This document shows positions 48,648 through 60,165 of a DNA stretch of 64,000 bases, one piece after another. Origin of the DNA: Pontederia crassipes. Taxonomy: Eukaryota; Streptophyta; Magnoliopsida; Commelinales; Pontederiaceae. Under the pieces are notes generated by a model. The model saw nothing but the letters and a program-made list of their open reading frames with translations, was not told where the DNA came from and made no database searches. The DNA is taken from positions 24,944,501 through 25,008,500 of the forward strand of contig CM060196.1 of NCBI GenBank assembly GCA_030549335.1. The letters are read 5' to 3'. The translations under genes and the position numbers were made by a program. How positions within the stretch are numbered: position 1 is the first letter of the stretch; each line of letters starts with the position of its first letter.

Positions 48648-51600
48648 ATGTCGCACGCGGCGGGGGTGAACGTGATGCTGGCGGTCCACGAGAAGAAGAC
48701 GTCCGCCGTCGACCTTTACCGCCCCTTCCGCAACTACATCGCTGCGACCTACGGCGAGCGCGAGGCACAGATCGCCGAGGACGATCTGCAAACCCTCCGC
48801 CAGCTCCGTTCCGATCTCTTCGACCGCCCTCCGCCGGACGTGTCCACCTCGCCGGACCTCCGCCGCGACGTCCTCCTCTCCTACGCCCGTGCCCTCGCTG
48901 CCGTCGAGCCGCGCTTCCCCGTCTCCTCTGACCGCGCCCACGTGAACGCCGTCACATTCGTCTGGTTTGACGCCTTCAAGCCCTCCAAGAAGGCCTCCGC
49001 CCAGTCCCTCGCCCTCGAGCGCGCCGCAGTCCTCTTTAACCTCGCCGCCGTCTACAGCCAGATCGCTCTCTCAGCCGACAGGGCGGATGCCGGAGGACTC
49101 AAGCAGGCATGTAACGCCTTCCAGAGTGCCGCCGGCGCCTTTGCCTTCCTTAGAGACCAGGCTGCTGGCAAAGCTGCTGCAGCTGGCGCCACTGTTGACC
49201 TTTCGCCAGAGTGCGCTGGCATGCTGGAAAAGCTTATGCTCGCTCAGGCGCAGGAATGCTTCTTCGAGAAGGTGATCGGGGATGCCAAGCCCCCTGTGCT
49301 ATGCTCTAAAGTTGCTCGGCAGGTGATTTTATGTGTCCCTATTTTCGTTTTGTATTCTTGTCCAGAGTTGTAGCTGATTCAGGCTAGGATTTTACATTGC
49401 CTCTAATTGTTCGACGTGATGTAAAATTGACAATACTTATAATTGTTGTTGGGTTGATGTAAAACTGACAACAATCATACATGGGAACATGTTGCAGGTT
49501 GGGCTGTATTATGAGGAAGCTTATGCTGCTCTCAATGGCGCCCCACTTAGCCAACACTTCGATCGCACTTGGATCTCTCATGTACAGCTCAAGGCAGCTC
49601 AATTTTATGCCGAGGCTTGCTATAGGTACTCCTTAGGGCTTCATGAAAAGGAAGAAATTGCAGAGGAAATAGCTAGATTGAGGATTGGGTTAAGTGCACT
49701 TGGTGACTCAAAGAAATCTTCCAAGGGAGTTGCACAACCTCTCCTTGAAGCAGTTAACAAGCTGGAGAGCAACATGAACCGTAACTTGGAAAGAGCTATG
49801 AAGGAGAATGACCGGGTCTATCTTATGCGTATTCCAGCTGCTACTTCTTTGTCTGCTTTACCTGCAGCCTCTCTCGTCAAGCCTGCTCCATTGGCAGAAG
49901 CTTTAAATGCTAGCAAGGAGAGATTATTCTCAAACATTGTCCCAGACAACAGCACAAAGGCTCTTTCTAAGTACACTGATATGGTCGATAACATCATACG
50001 TACACAAGCAGAAAAACTTCTGCAAGGAAGTGAGATAACTAGAGTTAAGCTGAAGGAGATGGATTTGCCAGATTCTATATTGGCATTGGAAGGTAATTTT
50101 AACTTGCCTTTTGATCTTAAGGAGGATGTTGAGGCTGTACAGATCAGTGGTGGACCTTCTGGGTTGGAAAGTGAGTTACAGCAGCTGAGGGATTTGAGGA
50201 GGGTCAATCAGGAGTTATTAGTTCAGACTGAAGAGCTATTGCAGAAAGAAGCAACTGAGGATGCACAATTTCGAACCCAGTTTGGGACCAAATGGACAAG
50301 ACCTCAATCTAGTACCTTGACAAAGAATATACAAGATAGATTAAATAGATTTGCTGCCAATCTGAAGCAAGCAGGTGACAGTGATGCACGGATTGAGCGG
50401 GCCGTAAAAGATAATTCTGAGCTCATGTCAATCCTTGATCGCAGACCTGTAAGTTTCTTGTCATTTTAAAATATTGTTTAGAAACAAAGCTATTTTTTTT
50501 GTGTGAGAAAATAGAGCTAGTTGTATCTTGCTGAATTATTTATGTACCCTTGGTATTCTTTAGTGCTCTTCTTAAACCCAATCAAGATTGTTAAATAAAA
50601 AAAGTAGGTGGTTATTTAATCAAATATTATATAGACAATTATGCAGTTCTATCAAATATATTTACTGAAGTCGTTGTCTCTATAATCTAGAGGATCTAAG
50701 AGTTTTGTTTAGTCGTCTACCAGTATATAGAAATTAAACTGATCTACCCATTCTTCTCATTATATAGCAGGTTGGCCTTGTTCAATTTCTTCACATACCG
50801 ATACTAAATATGATTAGGTGTATGATTCTCATATAATAGCATGATATGAAATCTGCATTTCAAATACATAACTTTGTGTATTTGGATAGTCTATAACACT
50901 TCATGGCAACACTTGAATACTATGTATTAGTGAGACCGAATAAACTGAGTTTTGGTGGTATTGTAACATTCACACTATTTTACTTGCGATTAGAAGACCA
51001 AACAAACTGTATTGTGGTTCAACTTTTGGCTTTTGTGTGGAATATGAGAAAACTTATCAATTATAACGTTTACATTATCAAGTTTCTTCAATTGTCTTTG
51101 AAATAACTAAATAAAGTTTTTGGGTATCCTTTGCTGGTGTACTAGTCTACTATTCTTCTATAGTTATGTGATGGATATTTACTATGTTAATCTATTCCTA
51201 ATAATTTTTGCTTAAGAACAAATAAACTAGTGCAAACTTTCATTCATCAAGTTTGTCGTCTAAAAAACCATACAAGAATATTTGTAAGGTTCTAAAAACC
51301 TTTATTTAAAATCAAGACCAACTAGGAAATTTAATACTACAAAAAACAAACCAATGGGCAAAATACTCAGACTAGTTCTGTTCTACATCAGTATGTCATT
51401 CTCATATTCAAAAATTAATATTTATTGTCTATGTGATCAATCATATGCTCTTGGCTCCTAGATGACAAGATTATTTCATATGTTGATAGATAAATTTTCA
51501 AAGATATGGCTCGAACTGGCAAAACAATGGCAACTTCATCATTATTTAAATTGATGTGGGTTATAAACAAAGTATTGTCTATGTCATGTGATGTTATCTT

Positions 51601-54600
51601 TATGATATGTCATGTTTGAAGTCATAAGAGCCAGTGTTATCTCTCCTAAAAAAAAAGTGCCAGTGTTATATCTTTCCTTCCAATTGGAAATCATAAACTG
51701 GACCATTGCTTTCCTTGGGCAACTATTTCTTAATAGGTGGGACCGAGTTTTCTTCTTTGTGGTACTTTTCTTTTTCAAGGAATGTTGTAAACTTGTTTCT
51801 AGTTGAAATCTGGGTTGATTTATTTGTTTGTTGTCTGAATGCCTTGCAGATTGAATCAGCCCTTCCAAGTCTTGCACGACCCATTATGTCTTTGGATGGA
51901 AATGAAGATGCTATTGTGGGAGCCCTCAAACAGAGCTTGGTAATGTAGTTTTCATGCATCATATATGGCTTTCACAACATATTTGGGTTGTTGTGCTTGC
52001 TATGAATGTTTAATAAGCAGTGTTGCCCCAATCAACCCAATGATCCAACCCGACTCAACTATAGTTGGTTTGAGTTAGCTAGGTGGTTTGGTTGGGTTCG
52101 ATCCTGAGTGTTCACAAACCTGACTACAATCTGGTTGGGTACAAGTTGGAGAAATGCATACCCGATCTAATACGATTGCCACTATTTTATTATTAGTTTA
52201 AGTCATTGTAATCAATTTTCATTTTTCTGTTATTTATCTTAAAATTTCTCTAATTATTTAGTATTCTGGCATTTTTTTTACTTTAATATTCAACTTTTCC
52301 CAGCTAATAAAATCGTAATCAGATATTGCCTTATTTACCGATCCAACCTGATTGGGGTTGGGTTGACTTTGAATCATTTTTACTAATTATTGACCCAACC
52401 CAACTTGACTTGACTTTAAGTTGGATAGGCGGGTTAGGTGGTCAACCTGAATTATGAATACCCTCAGTGCTTGTTCTTAAAATTTGGTAGTTGTTTCTTT
52501 TTGTACATTTTTTAACTCTCTTTCCATGTTCCACTGTGATATGTTTGTATACATATCTTTTCTTGAGAGGGGTCAACATCAATTATGCAATTTTCTTGTT
52601 TTGTAATTGATTTCTTTCATTTAGTCTTTTCATTTTTGATATTCGCTTTTAACTAGTTTTTTTTATCATGAAGTTAGTTCATTTTCTAGTGCTCTAGCTT
52701 TTATTATAAACCTGGAGTGTTTTTACGTCTTAGTACTTCCCTAATAACCATTATTAGAAAGGAGCTGGATTTCATATAGTTCAGTTCAAAACATTTGCAA
52801 TTGAGATTTAAATGTCCCCATGGAGTGTCTTGTGCTTGTGATAATTGGGTTGCAACTAAATACCAAAAGAGTATTATCAATAACGAAGTTAAAAAAAAAC
52901 ACTGAAAAAAGTAACGAAGAAAAAAACTTGTCACTGAATGAGGGACATGGGCTCCCTATCAAGCAAGTTGGGAACCAAAGTATAAACTGCCTTTCCCCTT
53001 GGATTTTTCTTCCATTATTTCTGGGCCAAAATGCAACTTTATGTCCACTGAGCAAAACCTTGAAGAATTATGCCATGTACTTATTTGAATTTCCTATGCC
53101 TTGAGCATTAACTTATGTTTCTGACATTTGTTCGGTGAATCAGAGGCAATTGGAAAATCTAGGGGCACACAGGGCAAGCCTTGAAGACATGCTAAAGGAG
53201 ATGAAGAGGAAGGTGAGGTTTATGGACCACCTATGTGATTCCTGTATCTTGCATTTGCTTATACTTGTTGACTAATCATGCTTAATTAAATTATGTTCGG
53301 TATAATGTAGTTATCTCCTTAGTAATAATGTAATATTTTGTCGTAAAAAATATTTTATACATTGCATTATGAGGTAATTGAATCAAAGATGTACATAGAC
53401 CATGCTATACATCATATTTCCTTTTGATTATTGAGTTTGCACTATGAGTCAAATGAATTCAAGGTGTACATTGAGGATGTTATACATCACATTTCCTTTT
53501 GACTATTGAGTGGGAGAGTGATTTTTTTAAACTTTTTGTTGCACCTTACTCCTGTACTTTCTTGCTTTAGACATATATACTTCTCCGTAGTTTTAATAAA
53601 TGAATACATATGGATGACTAGTGAATCTTCTACTTATACTTTTCCCTTCAAAATTATCTTGATTAAATGGCTTATCATACTGATTTGGCATGGAGTGGAT
53701 GGACCTGAGGTTGTAAAATAACTGCATTATGATGGGACTTTATAGAGGCAAAACCGAGTACACAACTTAAGACTAGCTAGTATAACTGTACAAGTCACCG
53801 AAAGGGAGGAAGAACTATACAACAAATTTTAGCTAAAAAAACATATGCAGATATTGCAGGTTTCATTTTGCTGAAAAGTTTATGTAGTTCGCTACCTGTG
53901 CTAAATGGAAATTGCACAGCTAGGGGAAAGTTTATTCCGATTTTTCTTTATTTGAATGTGATGATATAAGATTCCTTAAGACTGAAGTTACCTATGTTTA
54001 CAGGATGATATATTACCAAAGTTGATGTCAAGCACAGGGTCACAAGAGGATCTCTTCAAGAAAGAGATAGCAAAATATGACCAAATCTGTGAAGAAATTG
54101 CCCAGAATATTGAGGCACAGGAACAGTTGTTGCTTCAGATTCAGGTAGAGATTCATGTTTTGGTTTAATTCTTGTGACATGTAGTTGATGTTTCCTCAAA
54201 CCTTTATTCTGCTCTATCTGTTGTTAAATTGCAGCCAATTATTTTTCTTTGGGTTTTTTCCGCTGACGCCGGTCCCAAGCCCGGATAAAGGAGGAGGGTT
54301 GTGCTAGGCTCCGACAGCCAGCATAAAATCCTGTCGAATCTTATGAACATGGATCAACGAATGTTTGGTTACTAATAGAGCGGAATGGCGTCGTATGATC
54401 CATGTAGCCGACCCCACCTAGTGGGATAAGGCTTTGTTGTTGTTGTTTTTCCGCTGACCCCTGAACTATGAACTTTTTTTGCGTCTACTCACGTCTTTCG
54501 ACTATCCCGCTGACCCCCTTGAACTATACCGTCTTTTCCACTTAAGTCCATCCGTCAGCCTCTAACAACTTTTCCGTTAAATTTTATTTTTTTTATTTAT

Positions 54601-57600
54601 GAAATGACCAAATTACCCTTCCCTCTAATATTGAAAAATATAAAATAATATATTATAAAAATAAGAAAATGTTTACTTTGCTAGGGGCGTCAGAGGGGCA
54701 ACCCACCCCCCGCCAACACACACACCCCACCCCCCCCCCCCCGCATTTTTTTGTATTCACTATTTATATTATTTTAAGTTCTGAGGATAATTTGGTCATT
54801 TCCTAAATTAAAAAATAAAAATTAATGGAAAAGTTAACAGAGGTTGACGGATGAACTTAAGAGGAAAAGGCGGTATAGTTGGTGGTGGGGGGGGGGCAGC
54901 GGAATATTCGAAAGACGTGGGTAGACGCGGAAAAAGTTCATAGTTCAAGGGGGTCAGCGGAAAAAATCCTTTTTCTTTTTGGTTAAGAAAAATAATATGG
55001 AGGGAAAATATGACATTTGGGCAAACGAACATTTCATTATCTTAGTTTGTTAAAGCAATATGATCATTTTGTCATATTCTGTAGTTGAGAGCATTCCATC
55101 TTTGTTGTGACATTGGAAAGTGCAAAGAAACATTGCATATATGCTATTACTACATTACATAGGAGTTCACTGCTTACACCATACACATTGCAGTAAACTT
55201 TATTTCCATATTTTTTTGGTCGCCACCACAATATCCGCAGTGGCCGGATAAATATCCGAGTCCACTATAACCCGACTAATATGTGTCGTCCTGGGTCGCA
55301 TGCCTGATCATGACAGATGAGGCTCTCTCCAGGGATATTCTGCATAATTGAAAAGTAAGTTTGATAACGGCATTCCGTCTTACGTAAAATAAGGCAAATA
55401 TGCATATGTTTGAGGATCCATAGATGCTGCTATACCTGTTTTCATCCACAATTACAATTGAGTTGTCATATTTTCTTTGGCAATTGGCATGGTAGTTATG
55501 AATATGCTTGCTTTATTTTCATCTGAGTTTGCACGGCAACTTTGAAATATATTCCAAAATTATTGTCCATGATTTTTGACAAAAAACTGATAACCAAGCA
55601 GAAGGAAATTCTCATTTTTGCATTCGCTTTAAATTGTTTCTCCTTTCTGCAGAAATCCATTTGCCCTTTATAGTTTATTCTATTATCTCTATTTATCCTT
55701 TTCATTTTGTTGTTTCTTTAACTATGCTTCACTAGTTCACTTTTTTTTGTGTGCATTCTGCAGTCACAAAATGACGAATTTGCTGCTGTGTTCAACGTGG
55801 AAGATTACAAAGGTTTTGGTCATGTACCTTATTTTGCTCTCAAAATACAAGATTCTGAAATTCTTAGATTACCATATGTAGTTTGGAACTTGTCAGATGA
55901 TATGTTTGACTGGATAGATATCTCTGAAATATTTGTAATTATGTTACTCTTGTTGTTTCTTCTTGTTATGTCTCATTTTTTTGGCATCTGTTATAATCTT
56001 TTTATACCAAATGACACATACAATCCACGGACACAAACTATTATATCATGATTGTAAAGAAATTCACCAAATTAATTTTATCATAGTTTTAATATCACTC
56101 TGTTTGCAATGTCTTATTATCCTAGTAGATGCTGTTGGAAAGATCTATGCTTTCAAGCTTATCCACATGTCTTGCACTTTGTATCTCCGTTTCTGCTAGT
56201 ACTCTTTAGTGAGATATTTTATCATTTATAATATAGTATTTTGTAGGAGGAATTTCTGCTGTAGGCCGATAGTTTGTTCCTTTAGGGGCTGTTTGGTTAA
56301 AGAACTAAAATGTTCTTTTTGTAAGAACAAATATAGAGGACAAATATTGTTCTCCTGATGTTCTTGCTATTAGCCAGAACTTATATGTTCTCATTTTGCT
56401 TCTGAATGTGCCGGCATTGAACAAAAAAAGTAACGATGACAGTTGACTGAAATACTCAATTCTAAGGAGGTTTGGGGGCAATGCCAGGAACAAGCCTTGC
56501 CCCTGCTGCTGTTCTCCTACCAAACAGCTCCTTAATAAGTAATGAGAATCCTATTTGAATATGTATTTCTATTTTCCTAGAATTATTTTTTAAATTTTTT
56601 TTCAATTTGTTTAACATAAAAGTAAAAAACATTTTAAAGGTCTCTATAAAAAATGTAAAGGGTCTAAGAGCTGGAAATGCGGCCACTATTTCTTGTCCCT
56701 TTGTTGTGATTTTTGGCATCTAAATTTTATTTGACATTTTATTTCTGTATAGTCCAAATTAATTTGCAAAATTTTCATCAGTTAAAATTTGGGTTTGCCT
56801 TCGAACACTTCTAGCTCGGGAGTTTCATGGCCTTCATTGCCTTCATAATAGTTTTTTTTTTATTTTTTGAGAGGAGCCTTCATAATAGTTGCATCATCTT
56901 GGAATAGTTAGATGTGTATCCAGATACAACACATTTTAGAATTTGTCATTATTTAGCTGTTTATAATTCTCCGATCCTTCTTTTGAGTGAAGATATAACT
57001 AACCGATTCTTAGTGTCGTCATGAATGCCAACAGAGATACAGTTTGACTCAATAAATTTTAATATTTGATTGTCAGTTGCTCGTGAGAAAAGTTTCAAAC
57101 AGATAGCTGCGGCTGTAGCCAAATATCGGGAGATCAAGGACAACGTGAATGAGGGTTTGAAGTTTTATGTTACACTTCAGGTATCTGTCCAGTTCGTTTA
57201 TCCCATAACCATTTATTTAAAGCTTCACTATTTAATGTCATTAGCTGGTTGGACCCAGCACTGCTACTTCATCATTTTCCTTCTGAGTGTCATGCAATTT
57301 ATGCACAAACTGAGGACAAATCTGATGTTCAAATAGGATGCAATAACAAATGTCAAGCAGCAATGCAGCGATTTTGTCATGACCAGGAACATCCAGTGTC
57401 GTGATATGATTGAGGATGTACAGAGGCAGATTGCTGGTCTCAACTTTTCATCTGATAGCAAAACAGGATACAACTACCCTATTCCTGCGCAACCTAACGT
57501 TGCAAAAACTAGTCAACAGCCCGAACGACAGAGCACCCCACCTCCTCAACCTCAGGCTCCGTATCACGTACACCCAGAGCAGCCAAGGCCGGGCTATTCT

Positions 57601-57912
57601 CAGCCTTACTATCCTTCACCACCACAGCAGGCTCCTTACCATGCCTCAGGTGCCCAATATCCTCAACAGCCACCACCACCAAGCCATGAGTATGGACAAC
57701 CAGCTTATCCAGGTTGGCGAGGACAATACTACAATGCGCACCAGCAGCCAGGCTACAGTCCGCAGCAACCTGGCTACAATCAACAGCAGCCAGGTTATGG
57801 TCAGCAACAATCAGGTTACAATCAACAGCAGCCGGGCTCACATCCTCCGCCTCCCTATACTGTACCAACTCCATACCCTCCTCATCAGGGTAGCTATTAC
57901 AGGCCTCAATGA
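48648..57912 (+). CDS. BRO1: BRO1-domain ALIX-like vacuolar sorting protein
   Basis: Adaptor that links ESCRT-III on endosomes to cargo and deubiquitination, acting in multivesicular body sorting and vacuole formation. Exons by hand: 48648-49322, 49498-50448, 51850-51939, 53144-53212, 54004-54144, 55764-55812, 57077-57180, 57337-57912. All sites are GT-AG and frames join for 884 aa (Arabidopsis BRO1/ALIX is about 846). The N-terminal BRO1 domain spans roughly 1-400 (RPFRNYIAATYGE near the start, then LERAAVLFNLAAVYSQIA, then HVQLKAAQFYAEACYRYSLG). The coiled V domain runs about 400-730 (KLLQGSEITRVKLKEMDLP, DAITNVKQQCSDFVMTR). The last 150 residues are rich in Pro, Gln and Tyr, with repeats such as GYNQQQPGYGQQQSGYNQQQ, the usual disordered interaction tail. 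Exon 1 is very GC-rich. Intron 5 holds nested transposons. Confidence 0.93.
52015..52460. repeat. CAACCC/GGGTTG-rich stretch in ALIX intron 3
   Basis: Dense CCAACC and GGTTGG words in both orientations suggest a decayed inverted-repeat transposon. No ends or duplication could be fixed. Confidence 0.3.
54251..54969. mobile_element. Mutator-like MITE in ALIX intron 5
   Basis: The left arm GGGTTTTTTCCGCTGAC (continuing after the nested SINE with CCCTGAACTATGAAC) pairs with the right arm, reverse-complemented GGATTTTTTCCGCTGACCCC and CTTGAACTATGAAC. The arms extend about 200 bp, through CGTCTTTCGA and GTCAACCTCTGTTAAC-type sequence. A perfect 9-bp duplication TTTTTCTTT lies at 54242-54250 and 54970-54978. 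Inside are C-rich (about 54715-54742) and G-rich (about 54884-54896) runs. An Au-like SINE is nested in the left arm. Confidence 0.78.
54268..54445 (+). mobile_element. Au-like SINE, LINE-tailed form, nested in a MITE
   Basis: It starts GCCGGTCCCAAGCCCGG and ends GGGATAAGGCTTTG(TTG)n, with duplication TTTTTCCGCTGAC (54255-54267 and 54446-54458). Unlike the copies at 32445 and 41484, it carries TTTGGTTACTAATAGAGCGG between the SINE body and the shared tail, a segment otherwise seen only in the RTE LINE copies. Confidence 0.85.
56285..56531. mobile_element. Tourist (PIF/Harbinger)-like MITE in ALIX intron 6
   Basis: The ends are GGGGCTGTTTGGTTAAAGAAC and, reverse-complemented, GGAGCTGTTTGGTAGGAGAAC. 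TTA lies directly outside both ends (56282-56284 and 56532-56534). Three-base TTA/TAA duplications and GGGGCTGTTTGGT-type ends are typical of Tourist elements. 247 bp, no ORF. Confidence 0.75.
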
Positions 57913-59688
57913 TGATTTCGCTTCTTGTAATCTTTCTGCTTTGTTACATAAAAATGGTTCACACCTGATTTTTAATCTTTTTGTTAATAATGTAACTACA
58001 AATTTGATCCCAGGCATGGTTTACATATTTGTCATCCAGAAAGATTGATTTTAAGTGACCATATAGTGGTTCCTTTCTGCAAATGTTGTACCTTCGATTA
58101 CGTTAATGACATTACAGTGTGATTGTACTACTTTTGCATGCAACTCCAATTGTGACCTGTGGCTGGAAATCAATCGAAACCTGTGGTCAAGAAGAACTAA
58201 ACTCTCTTCTCTTCATTGGTTCCAGTGGACCAAACTGGGAACTGTAGGGCGTCCGGCACGCATGACACATTTTATGTTGGATCAAAGTCTGAAACCTGAA
58301 TCACTCGTGGAACTATCTGCATCAAGGCTTCAGGAATCAAATGTACATAGAATCGTCTGCATTTATTTTGCTACAAGACATCAAACAATTTCTTCGCCAC
58401 ATTGGACAATTATCTCATTGTCATATCCTGATAATCTTATCCTATCCATTATGGTATGTTTTCTTGACCTCGTCCAGGAGGTCCAATAATACAACCGATT
58501 TTGTTTTTTTTCCCTTAATTTTATTTTGATCCTTCGTTTCGTTTCGATCGAAATAAAATAGAGGTGTGTAATACAAGGAGCAACATGTGGCCGGCAGCAC
58601 CCTCTACTTGCGTACCAAATCTATCTATTCACGTAACCTTCTCCAAAGTTTCGGACGGACGCGTTCTTCTACTCGTCGACTTCACGCAAGTGTGCGAAAG
58701 TTATGCCAGACGGGCTTGTCCCATCCGTTTCTCTTACTACATATTTTTAGTTTTTATTTATCTTTTTAAAGTTTTCTTTTCAAAATTTTACATTCTTTTA
58801 TCAACATTTTCCATTTTTTTCACTTTGCTTATTTATTTTCGTTTTCTTATTATATGTAAAAAAGAAATATAAATTAAGATATATAACATTAACTTTTCCT
58901 TCACAGGCAATTTTAGTTCGCACATTCTTTTAATATTGTGTTTTTAACTTTTCTCTAATTTTTTCCTTTTTGCGTTTTTTTACTTTTCACTATTTACATT
59001 AAATTAACTATAAAACTAATCATGTTTAGAAAAAATTATAATATATGCTATTTTATTAGTTAATAATGTTTATCACACGTCAAATATTCAAATATTTCGC
59101 TTAATGTTGTTAACGGACTAAACAGATGGACTATTGAATGATCTGTTGATTAATTATTATTAACGAAAGAGTATTTGAGTGGCAAATATAGACATACGAC
59201 TTCAAACTTATCCGATCGTAATGGCTTAAAGGATTATGAATCCACGTAATATTAGAGAAGAAAAAGGTGCGAATATGTCACGGTTCAATTGTTGGAATTA
59301 TTAATTTGCCTAATTTTGAGACACTAACAAGTTTTTGACTTGAATCGAAAAAAAAAATGCAGAACGCATAAATACTTTATATATTTTTCTCCATTTTTTA
59401 AAATTTTTGTTTCTAATAGTGTAAATTACTTGGAGACCCATCTGGAGGTGTTATCCATTTGGCCCTTCGCGGTCCCAACCGGCAGGCAAACTGCAAAGTG
59501 AAAGGTCCATATTTCGTTCACTTCGCCTCCCCGGCGTCTTGTCCACCTCCCGCCCGTGCCTGCGTCAGTCCCAGTCCCCACAAGGTGTTCGACAAAACGC
59601 CGTCTCCAACAATTTGCCTCACCTTCTGCTGCCTTTGTTTAATAACTGTGCCCAAGAAACTTGCGATCGAGGACGCAGCGATAGAGAG
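57913..59688. other. Intergenic DNA between the ALIX-like gene and FTRV
   Basis: The ALIX 3' UTR is expected in the first few hundred bases. A somewhat GC-richer island (58560-58730) has no conserved coding signal. 58740-59400 is AT-rich. No further gene is seen. The FTRV 5' UTR probably begins around 59460-59690. Confidence 0.5.
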
Positions 59689-60165
59689 ATGACGGCCTCG
59701 GCGACCACGGCTACCTCCGCTGCCGCCCTCGCCTCCCCTCTCTTCCGCCGCCCTACGAGCTTCCCCGCCGCCGCCTCGCTCCTCCTCCCTCCCTCCATCG
59801 CGTCCCCTCAACCGGCCGCGGCCGCCAGGCGCCGCGTCTTCTGCCAGGTCGCCATCTCCACAGACGTGTCGTCGTCGCCGGCCGCGGACGAGGAAGCGGA
59901 GGCCGCGGCCAAGGTCGGTAGGAGGGTCCGCGTCACGGTGCCGCTGAGGGTCTACCACGTGCTCAAGGTCCCCGAGTTGGATCTGAATGGATTGGAAGGG
60001 TCGATCAAGCAGTACGTCGGGGTGCACAAGGGGAAGCGGATCTCAGCCAACCTGCCGTTCAAGGTCGAGTTCCAGATCGAGGCGGAGGGCCAGCCTCGCC
60101 CCGTTAAGTTCTTCGCTCACCTCCGGGAGGACGAGTTTGAATACTTGCCGTCGTCTACGGATTGA
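59689..60165 (+). CDS. FTRV: Ferredoxin-thioredoxin reductase, variable subunit (chloroplast)
   Basis: Non-catalytic subunit of the chloroplast enzyme that passes electrons from photosynthetic ferredoxin to thioredoxins. It pairs with the Fe-S catalytic subunit and shapes the docking surface. The 158-aa intronless frame starts with a Ser/Thr/Ala/Arg-rich transit peptide of about 50-60 residues (MTASATTATSAAALASPLF). The mature domain is typical: VGRRVRVTVPLRVYHVLKVP, GLEGSIKQYVGVHKGKRISA, NLPFKVEFQI and PVKFFAHLREDEFEYL near the C-terminus. Length fits plant FTRV precursors. An upstream in-frame ATG at 59539 would add 50 residues that do not look like a transit peptide, so 59689 was chosen. 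Strong GC bias fits monocot-type short genes. Confidence 0.93.
   Translation: MTASATTATSAAALASPLFRRPTSFPAAASLLLPPSIASPQPAAAARRRVFCQVAISTDVSSSPAADEEAEAAAKVGRRVRVTVPLRVYHVLKVPELDLNGLEGSIKQYVGVHKGKRISANLPFKVEFQIEAEGQPRPVKFFAHLREDEFEYLPSSTD

Noticed and set aside
48522..48941. Minus-strand ORF of 139 codons opposite ALIX exon 1
   Set aside because: It is the GC-rich shadow of a clearly conserved plus-strand exon.
57410..58048. Plus-strand 212-codon frame overlapping the ALIX last exon
   Set aside because: It is an alternative frame over the Pro/Gln repeat region. The other frame matches the BRO1/ALIX family and joins exon 7.
59539..59688. Upstream in-frame ATG of FTRV as the start
   Set aside because: The extra 50 residues do not look like a transit peptide, while the peptide from 59689 does.
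59518..60027. Minus-strand ORF opposite FTRV
   Set aside because: Arg/Gly-rich shadow frame. The plus strand encodes the conserved FTRV domain.
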